This document shows positions 63,700 through 64,000 of a stretch of 64,000 nt of DNA, piece after piece. Origin of the DNA: Pyrrhosoma nymphula. Lineage: Eukaryota; Arthropoda; Insecta; Odonata; Coenagrionidae. Position numbers and translations under genes: made by a program. Numbering within the stretch: position 1 is the stretch's first letter; each line of letters starts with the position of its first letter. Location: the NCBI GenBank assembly GCA_963573305.1, contig OY754330.1, positions 22,540,596-22,604,595 of the forward strand, written 5' to 3'. The notes under the pieces are model-generated. The model did not search any database. It was given only the letters and a program-made list of their open reading frames with translations, and had not been told where the DNA came from.

Positions 63700-63779
63700 A
63701 ACATTAACCCGGTTCTTTTATGCATTATCGGTGCAATTAATTCACAGCTTCCCGTGCGAAGCCGGGTCCCGCTTCTAGT
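63700..63779 (+). repeat. Retroelement 3' terminus (RTE-like tail motif)
   Basis: CCCGTGCGAAGCCGGG followed by TCCCGCTTCTAGT resembles the conserved last bases of RTE-type LINEs and their derived SINEs (..GCGAAGCCG...GCTAGT). It is followed directly by CTACTATTATAATGAGAAG, like the start of another unit. Upstream coding sequence is absent. Confidence 0.4.
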
Positions 63780-63942
63780 CCTACTATTATAATGAGAAGC
63801 TGGTATTCTAATCCACCAGGCCACATGCCCTTGTGACGGTGTTTGGGATATAAAGTAGGTGTAAATAAAAAGTAGTTGTGTTCTTTGCTCCAGTAAAAAT
63901 GATTGAAAGTGGTCGAAAATAACCAGGGATAACGGAGAATTC

Positions 63943-63973
63943 TGATTGAATTGAAGACTTGATTGAATTGAAG
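63943..63973. repeat. Two-copy 13-bp direct repeat
   Basis: GATTGAATTGAAG at 63943-63955 and again at 63961-63973, period 18 bp. Confidence 0.75.
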
Positions 63974-64000
63974 TTAGAACACCGTTTGAACGTCATGATT

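Noticed and set aside
1..64000. CRISPR arrays, bacterial operons, prophage or plasmid features
   Set aside because: No regularly spaced identical repeats, no dense coding and no bacterial gene families; the content is eukaryotic.

Overview
The window looks like a noncoding, repeat-bearing stretch of a nuclear arthropod (most likely insect) genome. It is AT-rich, has no bacterial-style gene packing, and carries relics of non-LTR retrotransposons, tRNA-derived SINE-like sequences and Penelope-type retroelement ends. No confident intact protein-coding gene was found. Nearly all long open frames sit in GC-rich blocks where both strands and several frames are open at once. The species cannot be fixed from the sequence.

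Layout. At 1-395 lies the frameshifted C-terminal end of a non-LTR reverse transcriptase. From 6.8 to 11.5 kb come a SINE-like fragment, a T-rich LINE-like 3' region split by a fold-back insertion with a 13-bp target duplication, a possible short minus-strand exon at 8408-8489 ending at a consensus GTAAGT donor, and a G-run element. From 14.75 to 17.97 kb there are two GC-rich islands, with a good minus-strand 5' splice site at the edge of the first. From 19.9 to 27.3 kb lie two copies of one non-LTR 3' end and a tRNA-like SINE. The rest alternates between AT-rich DNA and GC-rich, strand-asymmetric islands (roughly every 2-8 kb). Inside it are a dispersed repeat in opposite orientations at 35.2 and 56.2 kb, three more fold-back insertions (33.0, 43.9 and 47.3 kb), an 80-bp tandem repeat (61.8 kb), and a nested inverted-repeat structure with a tRNA-like core (62.5-62.95 kb).

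Most notable are the four fold-back elements. Three are bracketed by 11-13 bp direct repeats (target-site duplications). Three have a GAAAC motif near the hinge of the two arms, and in two of these (7.7 and 47.3 kb) it follows a possible short stem. That resembles the stem II-GAAA half of the hammerhead ribozymes reported in Penelope-like retroelements. I infer that these are head-to-head Penelope-type terminal fragments made by a recurring template-switch or snap-back event. The 47.3 kb copy is a perfect palindrome with 67-bp arms and a 1-bp centre.

If a host gene is present, the best guess is a minus-strand transcription unit. It would start in or near the 14.8-16.3 kb GC island and use the splice sites near 14757, 11224 and 8408. 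This is speculative and needs transcript data.
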